Positions 1 to 8,224 of a stretch of 64,000 bases of DNA are shown here, piece after piece. Position 1 is the first letter of the stretch. Each line of letters opens with the position of its first letter. The stretch is from contig JAOZIB010000002.1 in the NCBI GenBank assembly GCA_026014565.1, positions 19,840 to 83,839 on the forward strand. The letters are read 5' to 3'. The DNA is from Candidatus Bathyarchaeum sp. (lineage in GTDB: Archaea; Thermoproteota; Bathyarchaeia; Bathyarchaeales; Bathyarchaeaceae). The position numbers and the translations under genes were made by a program. The notes under the pieces were generated by a model that was not told the DNA's origin, searched no databases, and saw only the letters and a list, made by a program, of their open reading frames with translations.

Positions 1-22
1 ACGTATTTGTTCATTTGTAGCT

Positions 23-352
23 TCACTTCTTTTTCTCCTTTTTTTGTTTTTTCCATAATTTGTTCACAATTTCTTCAAAAAGAATGTAATTTTCTTCCAA
101 ATCAACAGACAAAAAATACGTGTTACCGTATCCATCGCCCGCAGAAGTGATTAAACGGTTTTTTTCTAAAACCTTCAAATGATGCCGAATCGTGCGATAA
201 TCCATTTCAATTGAAGCCGCCAATTGATTTGCATTTTGAGGTTGCTCATGTAAGATTTCAAGTATTTTTGCTCTAGTCAATCCCCCCCTGCTTCCGGCAA
301 TAAGCCAACCAAGCAAATACTTCAAAGGACGAACACGAGCAGACATCAGCAC
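23..352 (-). CDS. ArsR-like winged-helix transcriptional regulator
   Basis: A 109-residue protein that is almost entirely one winged-helix DNA-binding domain. Residues 25-80 carry the pattern LTRAKILEIL, NANQLA, MDYRTIRHHLKVLEKNRLI, which is the helix-turn-helix and wing arrangement of archaeal ArsR-type regulators. The C-terminus is an acidic helix followed by a lysine-rich tail. No metal-binding cysteine pair is visible, so a metal sensor role is not supported. It starts at the first ATG and has no close operon partner. The 164 bases upstream separate it from a zinc-ribbon membrane protein on the same strand. The target is unknown. Confidence 0.75.
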   Translation of the reverse strand: MLMSARVRPLKYLLGWLIAGSRGGLTRAKILEILHEQPQNANQLAASIEMDYRTIRHHLKVLEKNRLITSAGDGYGNTYFLSVDLEENYILFEEIVNKLWKKQKKEKKK

Positions 353-516
353 ATCTCCAATGAAAAGTGGTTAACTGAAACATATTGAAGGCACAATAAC
401 TGAAAACTTGTTCCTTTATTCTGGATAACCTTGGAAAATAAACTCAAATTTTTACGGATTTTAAATTCCAAGGAAACCAGCGTATTGCACCACATATGAA
501 ACATGAAAAGTTCAAG

Positions 517-1053
517 CTAACTAAATTCGTTGTAAGAGTTGGAGACAAAAAGCCCGCTAATTATTGCACATACAAAAACAGTTACTTCCGTAAACATCAG
601 TATTGCTTTAACATCAAAGGAATACGAAAAGGCAGGAGTAAAAGCGTACGTTACAATGACTGAAATTATGAGACAAATAATTCCGAGCATAGAAAGTTTG
701 AAGTTGTTTCTTTTAAGCATAAACATTCCTCCAGCCAAGGCACCCATTGAGCCAACAATGCAAACTACTCCGAAAATCAAAAACCCTTGAAAATCTGAAG
801 GGATAGTTGTTGACATAAAATAATCAGCCAAAGAGGCGTATTGATACAAACCTATGTAACCAACACTTGCAATCAAAGCTGCTGAAATCAGAGTTAAAAT
901 CGCGGCTGCAAAAATTAAATCTGGTTGTTTTTGTTGTGCGTTAACAGAGGTTAAAGCGTTATCATCGTCTATAGTTGCAACAGGTTTACCACACTCAGGA
1001 CAAACCGCATTTTCGTCATCAACAAGTTCCTTACCACAATTCGGACAAATCAA
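517..1053 (-). CDS. Zinc-ribbon membrane protein, four predicted helices
   Basis: The 178-residue protein begins with a double CxxC zinc ribbon (MICPNCGKEL, then CPECGKP, residues 3-23). An acidic linker follows, then four hydrophobic segments at about residues 45-70, 85-110, 120-140 and 150-170. Small archaeal proteins with an N-terminal zinc ribbon fused to a membrane bundle are common, and their function is generally unknown. The start places the ribbon at the very N-terminus, as is usual in the family. I do not recognise a catalytic motif. It is likely an integral membrane protein with a cytoplasmic ribbon. Confidence 0.7.
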   Translation of the reverse strand: MICPNCGKELVDDENAVCPECGKPVATIDDDNALTSVNAQQKQPDLIFAAAILTLISAALIASVGYIGLYQYASLADYFMSTTIPSDFQGFLIFGVVCIVGSMGALAGGMFMLKRNNFKLSMLGIICLIISVIVTYAFTPAFSYSFDVKAILMFTEVTVFVCAIISGLFVSNSYNEFS

Positions 1054-1293
1054 TAATTACACGACCACTTTCGGGTTTGGATTTCGCAAGTTGTTAAAAA
1101 ATTTCAGGAGTGAATATTTAAGCTTATTTCAGAATTGAAGAAAAACAAAGCAATAAAAATCTCGCGAGTTAAAACAGTGAGCCATACAGTTTCAATTTCA
1201 ACTAATTGGAGATAAATTCTGAAAAAGCATCTAAATTCAACCCCAATCTGCGAACAGAAAAATTGTTAACTGCAGAGAGCTAAAAAAATTCCC

Positions 1294-1352
1294 TAACAGA
1301 ATGTTCTGTTACCAAAAATTAGTTGACAGAGTGACAAAATTTTTTATTTAAT
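1294..1352 (+). promoter_or_regulatory. Palindromic operator-like site plus TATA box upstream of the 1410 gene
   Basis: Positions 1294-1311 form an inverted repeat with 8-base arms, TAACAGAA and TTCTGTTA, separated by TG. An AT-rich TATA-like element (TTTTTTATTTAATT) follows at about 1339-1352, and the next gene begins at about 1410. A palindrome just upstream of a TATA box is the usual place for an archaeal activator or repressor site. The rest of the 356-base gap from 1054 to 1409 shows nothing recognisable. Confidence 0.35.
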
Positions 1353-1409
1353 TGGTTAGTGAAAAATACATAGAAGCAACAGTTTTGAATGATAGATTTT
1401 GGTTGAATT

Positions 1410-1769
1410 TTGAAAAATTCTTTTATACTGTTTTTGATGGTGAATCAATTGCACAGGGAATACTTGGTGAAAAAAATGATTCAAACAGCTGGAATGGGAA
1501 CTCAAAACGTGTTTGAGACAGGTGTCGTGTTACTTAGAAACACCACATGGAAATGTGGAAAAGTAGAACGACTGATAATAGACTACTTGCGAAGCCATAT
1601 TCATCACCGCAAAAAAAGCAATCCATCAATGAAAGAAATATTAGAACATTTCAATTCTAAAGGTAAAAAAGACATTCAAGTACTTGACGCAGTTGACAGA
1701 TTGGAAAACCGTGGAATAATAAAACTAGTATCAAAAACAAATGAGGAAACACCTGAAAAACAAAAGTAG
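1410..1769 (+). CDS. Hypothetical protein with possible winged-helix C-terminus
   Basis: The longest reading gives 119 residues from a TTG at 1410; an ATG at 1437 is an equally reasonable start. The C-terminal half (MKEILEHFNSKG, then VLDAVDRLENRGIIKL) looks like a winged helix. The N-terminal half contains no recognised domain. It lies 17 bases before the HtrA-like protease gene on the same strand, so the two may be co-transcribed and this protein could regulate or accompany it. No further function can be assigned. Confidence 0.5.
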   Translation: MKNSFILFLMVNQLHREYLVKKMIQTAGMGTQNVFETGVVLLRNTTWKCGKVERLIIDYLRSHIHHRKKSNPSMKEILEHFNSKGKKDIQVLDAVDRLENRGIIKLVSKTNEETPEKQK

Positions 1770-1786
1770 AAAGAAGGAAAACAAAA

Positions 1787-3025
1787 TTGGAAACAACATA
1801 CGAGCAACCAAAACCGGCACGCAAATCAACATCGTTGATTGTTGCGGTCGTGATAATCAGTTTAGTTGCTGGAGCAGTTTCAGGATATTTAACCTGTTTT
1901 TCAAGTAACGCTGGCGAAATCGATGAACTACAAAAGCAGGTCAATAACCTTCAAGGAAAACTCACATTGCTTCAATCCACTCAAAGCAGTAACGATCAAC
2001 CCCTCATCGTTACAACAATGAATAATGTTACAGTTTCCCAATTATATGCCCAAGTAGCTGACTCAGTTGTTGTTATCAGAGGCATGGTTCCTTACAGCGA
2101 CTTTTTTGGACAAGTCTATTACTCTCAAGTACAGGGTTCCGGTTTTGTTTACAATTTTGCAGGACAGAACGTTATCATTACAAATTCTCACGTAGTAGCC
2201 GATGCAACAAACACTACAGTAACTTTTTCAAACGGCAACGCCTATTCTGCAACTATTTTAGGCTATGACCCATACGTAGAATTGGCTGTTCTTTCTGTTG
2301 ACGCCCCAGAAGAAGAGTTTTCTCCCCTCGAAATCAGCAGCTCATCAAGTTTGCAAGTTGGAGACCCAGTCATCGTCGTAGGCACTCCCTACGGCCTAAC
2401 AGGCTCAATGAGCACAGGATATGTTAGCGCTTTAGGCAGAACCTTAACAGCTGAAACCACAGGCGGATACGTAATCGCAAACGTAATTCAAACAACTGCG
2501 GCACTTAACCCAGGAAACTCTGGAGGTCCAGTTCTAAACTACAAAGGAGAAGTAGTAGGCATAGCCACAGCAATCGTAAAAGATTCCGAGGGACTTGGAT
2601 TTGCAATACCATCTAACACGATTCTAAGGGAAATTGAATCTCTAATTAACGATGGAGATTACAACTACCACTCCTGGCTTGGCGTATCCGGAACAGATAT
2701 GACATATGAAATTGCCCAAGAAATGGAAGTTGACGTAACATATGGATGGCTTATCAGTGAGGTTACAAGCGGCGGACCAGCAGATCAAGCAGGACTGCAA
2801 GAAGGAACAGAAAAAAAAGTAATCACAGAAAAGTCGATAAAAATCGGTGGAGACATCATAATCAAAATTGATGAAACCCGAGTGACCGGAATTGATGATG
2901 TGTCAGCATATCTAGAAGAATACACCACACCTGGAGACGTCATTGAGTTAACAGTAATCCGCAACAACGAACAAATCAGCCTAGACCTAGAGTTAGGAAC
3001 CCGCCCAGCCACAGCCAACTTGTAA
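1787..3025 (+). CDS. Membrane-anchored trypsin-like serine protease with PDZ domain (HtrA/DegP family)
   Basis: A 412-residue protein from a TTG start preceded by GAAGG. Residues 15-37 form a membrane anchor and 43-63 a short coiled coil. A trypsin-like protease domain spans about 80-290, and a PDZ domain about 295-405. The catalytic histidine is H135 in TNSHVV and the nucleophile is S245 in LNPGNSGGPV. Where the family normally has DLAVL, this protein has E165 (YVELAVL), so the acidic member of the triad appears to be Glu, or D161 nearby. HtrA proteins act outside the cytoplasm on misfolded proteins; the N-terminal anchor fits a surface location. It ends at a hairpin shared with the convergent neighbour. 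Confidence 0.92.
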   Translation: METTYEQPKPARKSTSLIVAVVIISLVAGAVSGYLTCFSSNAGEIDELQKQVNNLQGKLTLLQSTQSSNDQPLIVTTMNNVTVSQLYAQVADSVVVIRGMVPYSDFFGQVYYSQVQGSGFVYNFAGQNVIITNSHVVADATNTTVTFSNGNAYSATILGYDPYVELAVLSVDAPEEEFSPLEISSSSSLQVGDPVIVVGTPYGLTGSMSTGYVSALGRTLTAETTGGYVIANVIQTTAALNPGNSGGPVLNYKGEVVGIATAIVKDSEGLGFAIPSNTILREIESLINDGDYNYHSWLGVSGTDMTYEIAQEMEVDVTYGWLISEVTSGGPADQAGLQEGTEKKVITEKSIKIGGDIIIKIDETRVTGIDDVSAYLEEYTTPGDVIELTVIRNNEQISLDLELGTRPATANL

Positions 3026-3054
3026 CTGCTGTTTGTAGCAGTTACATCATTTTT
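3022..3054. terminator. Bidirectional hairpin terminator between convergent genes
   Basis: GTAACTGCT (3022-3030) and AGCAGTTAC (3037-3045) form a perfect 9-bp stem with a 6-base loop, followed by a run of five T. It overlaps the stop codon of the protease gene and abuts the stop of the convergent methyltransferase gene. Confidence 0.65.
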
Positions 3055-3901
3055 CAAGCATATTTAGTAAAGCCAAAGTGGCATAAATTGCTTCTTCGGT
3101 TCTTACTGTTTTGGTTCCCTGATTAGGAATGGTGTTAATGTTATAATCAACAACATCTTCTAGGCGCATTTTTTCTTTTGCAACTATCTTTTGCAGTCCC
3201 TGAGAAGGCGCACCAAAACCTACCAGAATCTTCTTTGCATTGTTCCATTTTTCTGATAATTCCTCTGCAACTTTGGGGAAATAAATCCCCATTTTTGAGG
3301 TGGCAATAACCAAATCGTAGTTACGAGATTTTGTTAATTGTCCAAAGGAACCCTTTGCAGTTGTTACAGTGTAACCCCAGTATTGGTTTATGTTCACAGG
3401 GTTAGCCAAAGCTAATTTTTTGTTTTTTCCTTCTTGCACTATTTGTACTGTGACCCTTCTGTTGAGACCAAGTTGTTTTTCCGGAAGCAAAAGTGCAGAT
3501 TCCACACCAACATCAATAAAAGAGCCACTGTTTTTAACTGCAACCACGACGCCTTCCCTGTATTCTCCTTTTTTGAGTTTGCTTACTCGACTTTCTAAAG
3601 GATGATGGGGAGTTCGTAAAGGAGGCAAAATTCCGGCATATTTGAGTTCAGGTTTCAGTTCGTATAATCGTTTTCTCAGATACTGGGGAGTTTCCATGTA
3701 AGCCAACAAACTGGCAATTAAGGCGCGGTCCCGTTTTTGGTTAGGACCGCCTTCATCGTCGGAATAAATGATTATTTCGTTTACTTGGAATATGGCAGCA
3801 GCTCTGCCAATTAATCCAATTTCTAAGGTTTTTTCCCTTAGATGGGGAATGTCTGAAATTACTGAAGCAGGTATTGCCATTACAAGTTTTCGTCTGTGCA
3901 T
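3047..3901 (-). CDS. SPOUT-type RNA methyltransferase (DUF171 / Methyltrn_RNA_3 family)
   Basis: About 284 residues. Features of the archaeal and eukaryotic SPOUT RNA methyltransferase family include the N-terminal stretch HRRKLVMAIPASV, SDIPHLREKT and an inserted OB-like segment (GEYREGVVVAVKNSGSFIDV). The C-terminal knot signature reads ILVGFGAPSQGL followed by NTIPNQGTKTVRTEEA. Such enzymes are thought to methylate rRNA using S-adenosylmethionine. I chose the ATG at 3901 because GGAG lies just upstream and family members begin at this point. A longer reading from 3937 would overlap the upstream glycosyltransferase gene. The exact target base is not shown by the sequence. Confidence 0.85.
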   Translation of the reverse strand: MHRRKLVMAIPASVISDIPHLREKTLEIGLIGRAAAIFQVNEIIIYSDDEGGPNQKRDRALIASLLAYMETPQYLRKRLYELKPELKYAGILPPLRTPHHPLESRVSKLKKGEYREGVVVAVKNSGSFIDVGVESALLLPEKQLGLNRRVTVQIVQEGKNKKLALANPVNINQYWGYTVTTAKGSFGQLTKSRNYDLVIATSKMGIYFPKVAEELSEKWNNAKKILVGFGAPSQGLQKIVAKEKMRLEDVVDYNINTIPNQGTKTVRTEEAIYATLALLNMLEK

Positions 3902-3933
3902 GTTGATTTTTTTTCTCCGGTCTTGTTTTAGAA

Positions 3934-5640
3934 TCAAACAAAGTAGATAACATATATTCTGCGAGGTGCAGTTCCAAAAGTTTTTTCCAATTTAAATCTG
4001 TTGGTTTGCTGCATGATTTCTAAAACCTTGTTTGAAGTTAGCTCTGATTCATAGAACGTGTTGTTACCATGCTCAAACAAGAACAAATACTTAGTGTTTA
4101 ATTCGTCACAGGTTTCAACCAACCAAGTAACATTAAAAACTGGTTTGTAAGCGTCAATAGCCTTAATCGGATACTGCAAAGGTTGTTCCCGATTCGGGTC
4201 CGACCGCAACAAGTAGAATTCAACCAAATCTACGCTGAAAAAATTGTCTCCACATAAAACCACTAAATGGTCATCTGTTGTTGTGTGTTCAAGCACATAC
4301 TGGACAGATTCAGCTGCTGGAATTTGAATTCGCTCATTTTCAATCCAATCATAAGCATCCCAACAACTGTAAACAACAGAAACCGCTGTACTTATCACCA
4401 AAGCAGCTGCAGCTATTCGGATGATGTTTTTTTGTTTGAAACTGATTTGTGGCTGTTTGATTCTTTGTTTTGCGTGGTCTAATAAGAACCAAATTAACTC
4501 TGAACCAGAAACCGCCAAAACAGGAAAAATTAGACTAACATAGCGCCAGTCTTTGCTGGTGATTAAAGTGAAAACTATGTAAACAACCGAAAAAGAAAGT
4601 AACAAAAACTTGTCGGATTCTTTTTTTCTTATGAACCATAACCCAAGTCCAAGCAAGCAAATTATGTAAACCGGCAGATAAACCGGGTGAATGAAAGGAT
4701 ATGGTTGGGTCATTTCAATTAGATAAAAAATTGGGGCAAAAAATCGGGTGCTGTAAGCGAGGCGGCTTTCGTTTCCCATTTGGAGTACATAAAACCATAT
4801 TCCAAGCATTTCTGAAGAATATTGTTGAAAAACAATGAGTATCCAAGGTAAAAACACAAGAGCTGCAACAATTACAATTAAAAGGAATTGTTTGCGTCGA
4901 TTTCTAAAGTATTCTTTACCGGGTAAAATCAAGGTAACTAGCATGATTACTGCGGCAACTACCATTTGATATTTTACAAGAAAGCCTAGTCCCAATGTTA
5001 CGCCGGTTAGAATCAGCATTTTATTGTCGTTGGTTTTTTTCCAGCAAAAAAATGAAAGCAACGAAACAGTGAAAAAGAACATGAGCATGGTTTCAATCAT
5101 TGCCATTCTGCTTATCCACAAAACACCGGGCATGGAAGCTAACAAGATACTTGAAAGTAGACCAGCTCTAGGTCCATATAGTTTGTAGCCAAACTCAAAA
5201 ACTGCCCAAACTGAAAGCACACTAAAAACAACTGAAACCAGTCTAGCTGCAAAAATGTTAGCCCCTAGAACTCTGAAAAATATGCTTGTTATCAAATTTA
5301 ACAACGGGGGATAGAAGGCCTCAGATTGGATATACAATTGCAGTTTTCCTTGGGTTAGTATTAAGCCACTGTAAAGGTGGGGGATTTCGTCCCATACCAC
5401 TGCTGAGTAATCTAGTTCATTTAATAGGACAATAAAATATCCCACTAAAAATGCTGCAATAGCTAATCTCCAAAGGTTGAAATGTCGCTTAATTTTTGAC
5501 AGAAACACCTGTTTAGCCATCCAGAATTGTTGGGTACAAAGATTAGTTTTCTTTAGATAAGATATAAAAAACTGACGTAATCCAAAAAATGTGTTGCAAT
5601 TACTTGATTTTAAAAATCCAATAAATGTAACTTTTTTCAT
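3934..5640 (-). CDS. GT39-type membrane glycosyltransferase (ArnT/PMT-like)
   Basis: A 568-residue GT-C fold protein with about a dozen hydrophobic segments. The first luminal loop has the acidic pair expected of the family (VWDEIPHLY, about residue 80), followed by YPPLLNL and a long run of helices. The C-terminal soluble part is about 120 residues. GT39/ArnT-like enzymes transfer a sugar from a polyprenyl-phosphate donor to proteins or lipids on the outer face. A GT2 enzyme and a small EamA protein downstream of the surface-protein gene would fit a donor-making and flipping role. The start is uncertain because M42 is an alternative. Stop and start overlap the longest reading of the methyltransferase gene. 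Confidence 0.85.
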   Translation of the reverse strand: MKKVTFIGFLKSSNCNTFFGLRQFFISYLKKTNLCTQQFWMAKQVFLSKIKRHFNLWRLAIAAFLVGYFIVLLNELDYSAVVWDEIPHLYSGLILTQGKLQLYIQSEAFYPPLLNLITSIFFRVLGANIFAARLVSVVFSVLSVWAVFEFGYKLYGPRAGLLSSILLASMPGVLWISRMAMIETMLMFFFTVSLLSFFCWKKTNDNKMLILTGVTLGLGFLVKYQMVVAAVIMLVTLILPGKEYFRNRRKQFLLIVIVAALVFLPWILIVFQQYSSEMLGIWFYVLQMGNESRLAYSTRFFAPIFYLIEMTQPYPFIHPVYLPVYIICLLGLGLWFIRKKESDKFLLLSFSVVYIVFTLITSKDWRYVSLIFPVLAVSGSELIWFLLDHAKQRIKQPQISFKQKNIIRIAAAALVISTAVSVVYSCWDAYDWIENERIQIPAAESVQYVLEHTTTDDHLVVLCGDNFFSVDLVEFYLLRSDPNREQPLQYPIKAIDAYKPVFNVTWLVETCDELNTKYLFLFEHGNNTFYESELTSNKVLEIMQQTNRFKLEKTFGTAPRRIYVIYFV

Positions 5641-5774
5641 ATTTAATTAGATTTTTATCGTTTTCAGGGAGCCGAACATAAGTTCTTACTCAGGTTCAAT
5701 CCTTGTTTTAATGGATTTCATCCTCTGACTTCACTGGGGTATAAAAACCATTTCAAGCGCAAAAAGAGTCATAT

Positions 5775-6122
5775 ATGAATCATTACAGAACCTTTTTTAG
5801 AAAGAAAAAAACAGTATTACTAAGGGATTTTACATTGAATAGCCAAACAAAAAGATTAATTGAATTTCATATTAAGGAATGTATTGAAGAACAAGTTACA
5901 CCAACAGTTGATTGGGCTTCAACTAAATTGGGAGTTTCTTCTAAAAGGGATTTTGCACTTGGATACATAACTGCAGTAATGAAGGTGGGAGGGGTAAGTA
6001 TTATTGCATCACAACGAGAATCTGAATGCACCCTTCAAGACGCCATGGAGGCAGTGCAAGAAATGATTGAAAAAATACTTCCTGAGATTATCAAAAAAGT
6101 TGAAGATGAAGTTGGCTGTTAA
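5775..6122 (+). CDS. Hypothetical 115-residue protein
   Basis: No family is recognised. The protein is basic at the N-terminus (FFRKKKT), has a helical middle and ends in a charged amphipathic helix (MEAVQEMIEKILPEIIKKVEDE). A good TATA box, TATAAAAA at 5740-5747, places the predicted transcription start only a few bases before the ATG. The gene is therefore probably expressed from a nearly leaderless transcript. A zinc-ribbon gene follows 13 bases later and may be co-transcribed. Confidence 0.55.
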   Translation: MNHYRTFFRKKKTVLLRDFTLNSQTKRLIEFHIKECIEEQVTPTVDWASTKLGVSSKRDFALGYITAVMKVGGVSIIASQRESECTLQDAMEAVQEMIEKILPEIIKKVEDEVGC

Positions 6123-6135
6123 AATGGGGTAATGT

Positions 6136-6303
6136 TTGGCAATTCTGGAGTATGTTGCCGTGAAGTGCCAAGAAATTTATTGTTGTCGAAACTGTGGTTT
6201 TGAGTTGCCCAAAAAGGATGCTGTGGTTTCAGGGTGGGATTCTGAAAATGGTTTTCGGCATGTGCATTGTCCTAAGTGTAGTCGTATTATAGCGCATGTC
6301 TGA
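6136..6303 (+). CDS. Small zinc-ribbon protein
   Basis: This short reading frame encodes 55 residues from a TTG at 6136 (GGGGT lies just upstream) or 47 residues from a GTG at 6160 (GGAG at 6147-6150). Two cysteine pairs stand out, CCRNCGF and CPKCSR, about 30 residues apart and separated by a hydrophilic linker. This is a classic small zinc ribbon. Proteins of this kind often bind nucleic acid or act as subunits of larger complexes, but no partner can be named. It follows the 115-residue hypothetical gene closely. Confidence 0.6.
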   Translation: MAILEYVAVKCQEIYCCRNCGFELPKKDAVVSGWDSENGFRHVHCPKCSRIIAHV

Positions 6304-7039
6304 TAGGCGCAGTTGTTTGTTTGTGGAATCTAGGTTTATTAGGGCTGTGCCTGTTGATGTCAGTTGGTAGTATTTGGAGGTAAGAACCCTTTTCAGTTTC
6401 GGTGTGTACGAGTTTAACTAAGTCCACTTCATGACCTTAGTAAGTTCTTTTACGCGTTTGTTCAACCAAAAAAAACACGCTGCACAGCATGACAAAGAGT
6501 AAACCCACCACGTAACAGGGCCAAAATCGCCTCAACACTGTCAGGTCTTACTTTGACTTCTGACTTTAAGTCCTCACTTTTGTTGTAAATTTTGGTCATG
6601 GAACCTAGAAAGCTTTTCACAGTAATGCAGTTAAGACCCTCAACGGGTGCCAACATAATCTTCGTTAGATTTACAGTTCCTAACCCAGATATCCAAGTTT
6701 GAAATTTCCTCGCCTAGAGTTTCGTTAACTATTACCTTGAACCGTGCGACCGCAAAGTTACAGGATGTAAAATCCATTCCTGCAGAACAACTAACAACTC
6801 CAGTTACGTAGCGATTTGAATAATAACAGTTGCTCTCATTTCCTGATATAACTAGATTAACCAGCTAGTTTAGAGTTTTTCAATCTAAATATTGCTCCAT
6901 AAACCACATGTGAAAAAATCGGTTTTAGATTGTATTACACAGCAAAAAAGGCAGCACAGGTTGTACCAACAATACAGCGTAAAAATGTTGCAAGCCAACA
7001 ATTAAGAAAAAGTGGGTTTCAGCACCTAGAGGTTCAATT
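6304..7039. other. Gene-poor 736-base stretch with possible decayed coding sequence
   Basis: No convincing gene is visible. On the minus strand, two short overlapping frames (about 6775-6637, starting MDFTSCNFAVARFKV, and 6656-6462, starting MLAPVEGLNC) have protein-like composition. They adjoin with a frame change, which could mean a decayed gene. Neither part resembles a family I recognise. The rest has no hairpins or repeats that stood out. Confidence 0.25.
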
Positions 7040-7780
7040 TTAGTTTTTGATGGAGGTTAATTTTTTGCGATTAGTATTTGACGTTAACCTTGCTAGCTTG
7101 ACAATACCGATGACGTTTTGGATTGCAACTTCAGTTACCATCCGTAAGGGTCCAGTTCCGTTTTTTTTCTCTTCCCAGTCTACTGGAAACTCTACAAACT
7201 TGTAGTTGCGGTTTACACTGCGCACAATAATTTCGGTGTCCCAGAACCATCCTGTGCTGTCGCATTCGTCTAGAACGTCTTTGATTAATCGTTTAGAAAA
7301 GGCTTTGAATCCAATCTGATGATCCAAAACATGGTCCCTGAACATGACACGAATAATCAAATTATACAGTCGCGAAGAAGCATCCCGCAAACCATCCCGT
7401 TGAATTTCTGCTCCATTGATGTATCGAGAACCAAAGGCTAAATCGTTTCCTTGACGAATCAAATTGATTAATTGAGAGAAAAATTGCATGCTTGTTGCCA
7501 AGTCGGAGTCTACAAAAGCGTAGATGTCTCCTTCTACAGTTTTGAAGGCTCGTTTGAGTGCCATTCCTTTTCCTAATCTGCAGTCAGAGTGTAAATGGGT
7601 AACTTGTTCATAGTTTTTGTCCAGTTCCTGTGCGATTTGGTCGGTTCCGTCGGTGCTTCCGTCTTCGGAGATTATTATTCGAAAGTCCTCGTCTAGTTCT
7701 TTGGCTTGTTTCAGGATTGATTCAACACATTTTCGAAGGGTTTTGGATTCGTTACATGCAGGAACTGTTATCACAATCAA
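7040..7780 (-). CDS. GT2 family glycosyltransferase, polyprenyl/dolichyl-phosphate sugar transferase type
   Basis: A 246-residue soluble GT-A enzyme. It opens with VITVPACNES, has the nucleotide-binding SEDGSTDGTD at about 39-48 and the DxD-like metal site VDSDLA at about 91. The later GSRY, QIGFKAF and GWFWDTEI motifs are typical of dolichyl-phosphate mannose or glucose synthases. No C-terminal membrane segments are present. The gene starts 4 bases after the end of the EamA gene, so the two form a transcription unit. The likely product is a polyprenyl-phosphate-linked sugar that the GT39 enzyme could use; the sugar itself is unknown. Confidence 0.88.
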   Translation of the reverse strand: MIVITVPACNESKTLRKCVESILKQAKELDEDFRIIISEDGSTDGTDQIAQELDKNYEQVTHLHSDCRLGKGMALKRAFKTVEGDIYAFVDSDLATSMQFFSQLINLIRQGNDLAFGSRYINGAEIQRDGLRDASSRLYNLIIRVMFRDHVLDHQIGFKAFSKRLIKDVLDECDSTGWFWDTEIIVRSVNRNYKFVEFPVDWEEKKNGTGPLRMVTEVAIQNVIGIVKLARLTSNTNRKKLTSIKN

Positions 7781-7783
7781 TCA

Positions 7784-8149
7784 TTATTTCCCAGCTTGTG
7801 TTGCGATTAGGGTCACTCCAAGTAAAATGAAAAACACGCCGGTCCAGCTAGTTAGTCCGACTTGTTCTTTAAGGAAAATTTTTGAGAATATAAGGGTCCA
7901 CACATATGAAGTTGCGATTATTGGGTAGAGTATGGATAGCTGTTCTTTGTTTAGGGCATAAACATAAACAATAGTAGATAATGCATAAATTGCCACTCCA
8001 ATAATCAGGTGATGGTTAGTTAGCAACATTTTAAGGTCAAATTCTAGGTTAGTTGCACCCCGTTTAAACTCCAGTTGACCAATGCTGCCCATGAACGCAG
8101 CAAGCGCAGTTAACAAAATGATTCTCAAGTCCACTGCAGACCTACCCAA
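7784..8149 (-). CDS. Small EamA/EmrE-like four-helix membrane protein
   Basis: About 116-121 residues with four hydrophobic helices. The last two contain LYPIIATSYVWTLIFSKIFLKE, which matches the half-size EamA pattern of SMR transporters and of the ArnE/ArnF flippase subunits. The longest start is a TTG at 8149; a GTG at 8134 with AGGT upstream is also plausible. It is followed immediately by the GT2 gene. In Gram-negative bacteria similar small proteins flip undecaprenyl-phosphate sugars, so a lipid-sugar flippase role is a reasonable inference here. A drug exporter role cannot be excluded. Confidence 0.75.
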   Translation of the reverse strand: MGRSAVDLRIILLTALAAFMGSIGQLEFKRGATNLEFDLKMLLTNHHLIIGVAIYALSTIVYVYALNKEQLSILYPIIATSYVWTLIFSKIFLKEQVGLTSWTGVFFILLGVTLIATQAGK

Positions 8150-8224
8150 ATAATCATTCGTGTTAGAAGTACATAAAAGCCTTATGATAGGTTCCGAAAA
8201 ATTGAGTGTTATTTTGAATTTGGG

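Noticed and set aside
6462-6656. 64-residue minus-strand frame as a real gene
   Set aside because: No ribosome-binding site, no recognisable motif and an adjacent frame change; treated only as possible decayed coding sequence.
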